Notes under the pieces: model-generated
Databases searched by the model: none
What the model saw: only the letters and a program-made list of their open reading frames with translations
Told to the model about the DNA's origin: nothing
Position numbers and translations under genes: made by a program
Source of the DNA: Merdicola sp048393175
GTDB taxonomy: Bacteria; Bacillota; Clostridia; TANB77; CAG-508
DNA: 5,609 nucleotides
Direction: 5' to 3'
NCBI GenBank assembly: GCA_048393175.1
Contig: DBFJJM010000014.1
Span: 1 to 5,609, forward strand
Part shown: positions 4,953 through 5,609 of the stretch, piece after piece
How positions within the stretch are numbered: position 1 is the stretch's first letter
Layout of the letters: every line of letters starts with the position of its first letter

Positions 4953-5609
4953 ATTTAAATACAACTCTTGTTAAAGTTAAACTTTTAAAACAACAAGAAA
5001 AAGAACTGCAAAAGGTAAATTTAAATACAACTCTTGTTAAAGTTAAACATGCAACCATAGATTAAAATATGGAACATATAAATGATTTAAATACAACTCT
5101 TGTTAAAGTTAAACAAAAAGATATTTACCTTTAAATTCTCCTTTATTTAGATTTAAATACAACTCTTGTTAAAGTTAAACTGGAGAAGGCATAACAAGAG
5201 CAAGGAGAGCTTTCTTATTTAAATACAACTCTTGTTAAAGTTAAACTGTTGCAGTGTACATGCTTATCGGAACAGAAACAAGATTTAAATACAACTCTTG
5301 TTAAAGTTAAACCTACAATCAATTTTAAGCTGTTTTTAGAATATCTATATTTAAATACAACTCTTGTTAAAGTTAAACTTACTAAAGAATGTCCACATAA
5401 TTTGCACCTTAAAATTTAAATACAACTCTTGTTAAAGTTAAACTAGCAGAAAAATCTGGGGTATCAAAAACACATATAAGATTTAAATACAACTCTTGTT
5501 AAAGTTAAACTGGGAAAGAATTTAATTAAGTATAGTTCAGACGTATTTAAATACAACTCTTGTTAAAGTTAAACCATTGATATAACAACATTCCTCAGAA
5601 TTATTATAT
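4953..5609 (-). CRISPR. CRISPR array, 10 repeats of 30 nt, open at the right edge
   Basis: Ten identical 30-nt repeats (plus strand ATTTAAATACAACTC then TTGTTAAAGTTAAAC) begin at 4953, 5019, 5085, 5151, 5217, 5283, 5349, 5414, 5481 and 5545. Nine complete spacers measure 36 nt (six times), then 35, 37 and 34. The bases after 5574 look like a tenth spacer of at least 35 nt cut by the window end. Bases flanking the repeats are not conserved, fixing the length at 30. Minus orientation is inferred: minus RNA folds AACTTT/AGAGTT (6 bp, one G-U, loop AACA), the plus strand has a mismatch there, and a minus-strand terminator follows the array. The crRNA 5' handle would then be AUUUAAAU. From memory, repeats ending TATTTAAAT occur in clostridial type I-B systems; type III is not excluded. 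No degenerate end repeat, leader or cas gene is in the window. Confidence 0.97.

Noticed and set aside
5193..5200. AACAAGAG in spacer 4 matching the complement of the repeat
   Set aside because: Only 8 nt, expected by chance in this base composition, with no sign of repeat rearrangement.
4953..5574. Reading the repeats as Cas12a (type V) or type II repeats
   Set aside because: The repeat lacks the UCUAC-N-GUAGA stem near its end typical of Cas12a and is shorter than the usual 36-nt type II repeat. The short hairpin followed by an 8-nt handle fits Cas6-processed types better.

Overview
The window is AT-rich DNA with Shine-Dalgarno-led genes and clear sigma-A-type promoters. Together with low-GC protein families and an AT-rich CRISPR repeat, this points to a low-GC Bacillota, most likely a Clostridia-type gut or anaerobic bacterium; I cannot name the species.

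Layout: (1) 54-896 (+) is an aminoglycoside-phosphotransferase-fold kinase of unknown substrate, cut close at its 5' side by the window edge. (2) 897-1140 is non-coding. It holds a weak terminator candidate, a stretch resembling one end of an ISL3-type insertion sequence, and a strong intrinsic terminator reading on the minus strand. (3) 1141-1216 (-) is the initiator tRNA (tRNA-fMet, CAT) with an encoded CCA end, driven by a near-consensus promoter at 1235-1263. (4) 3931 down to 1309 (-) is a two-gene operon: a cytoplasmic GH13 alpha-amylase of the AmyA type, then 13 bp later a GT4 glycosyltransferase. An extended -10 promoter with an operator-like dyad lies just upstream (3974-3998). (5) 4818-4018 (-) is a classical short-chain dehydrogenase/reductase. 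(6) 4872-4900 is an intrinsic terminator that works only as minus-strand RNA. (7) 4953-5609 is a CRISPR array of ten identical 30-nt repeats with 34-37-nt spacers, running off the right edge.

How the parts relate: the amylase and glycosyltransferase are co-directional and probably co-transcribed. No terminator is visible between the SDR gene and the amylase promoter, nor between the glycosyltransferase and the tRNA promoter, so leftward read-through is possible. The CRISPR array also appears to be transcribed leftward: both the repeat hairpin and the terminator beyond the last repeat pair well only as minus-strand RNA. This puts the leader, and perhaps the cas genes, beyond the right edge. 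No cas gene is in the window. The repeat resembles those of clostridial type I-B systems from memory, but a type cannot be assigned here.

No clearly new biological system is visible. The most notable points are a spacer that reads as the helix-turn-helix of an XRE/Cro-type repressor, the operator-like dyads at the amylase and tRNA promoters, and the asymmetric terminator insulating the array from the SDR gene.
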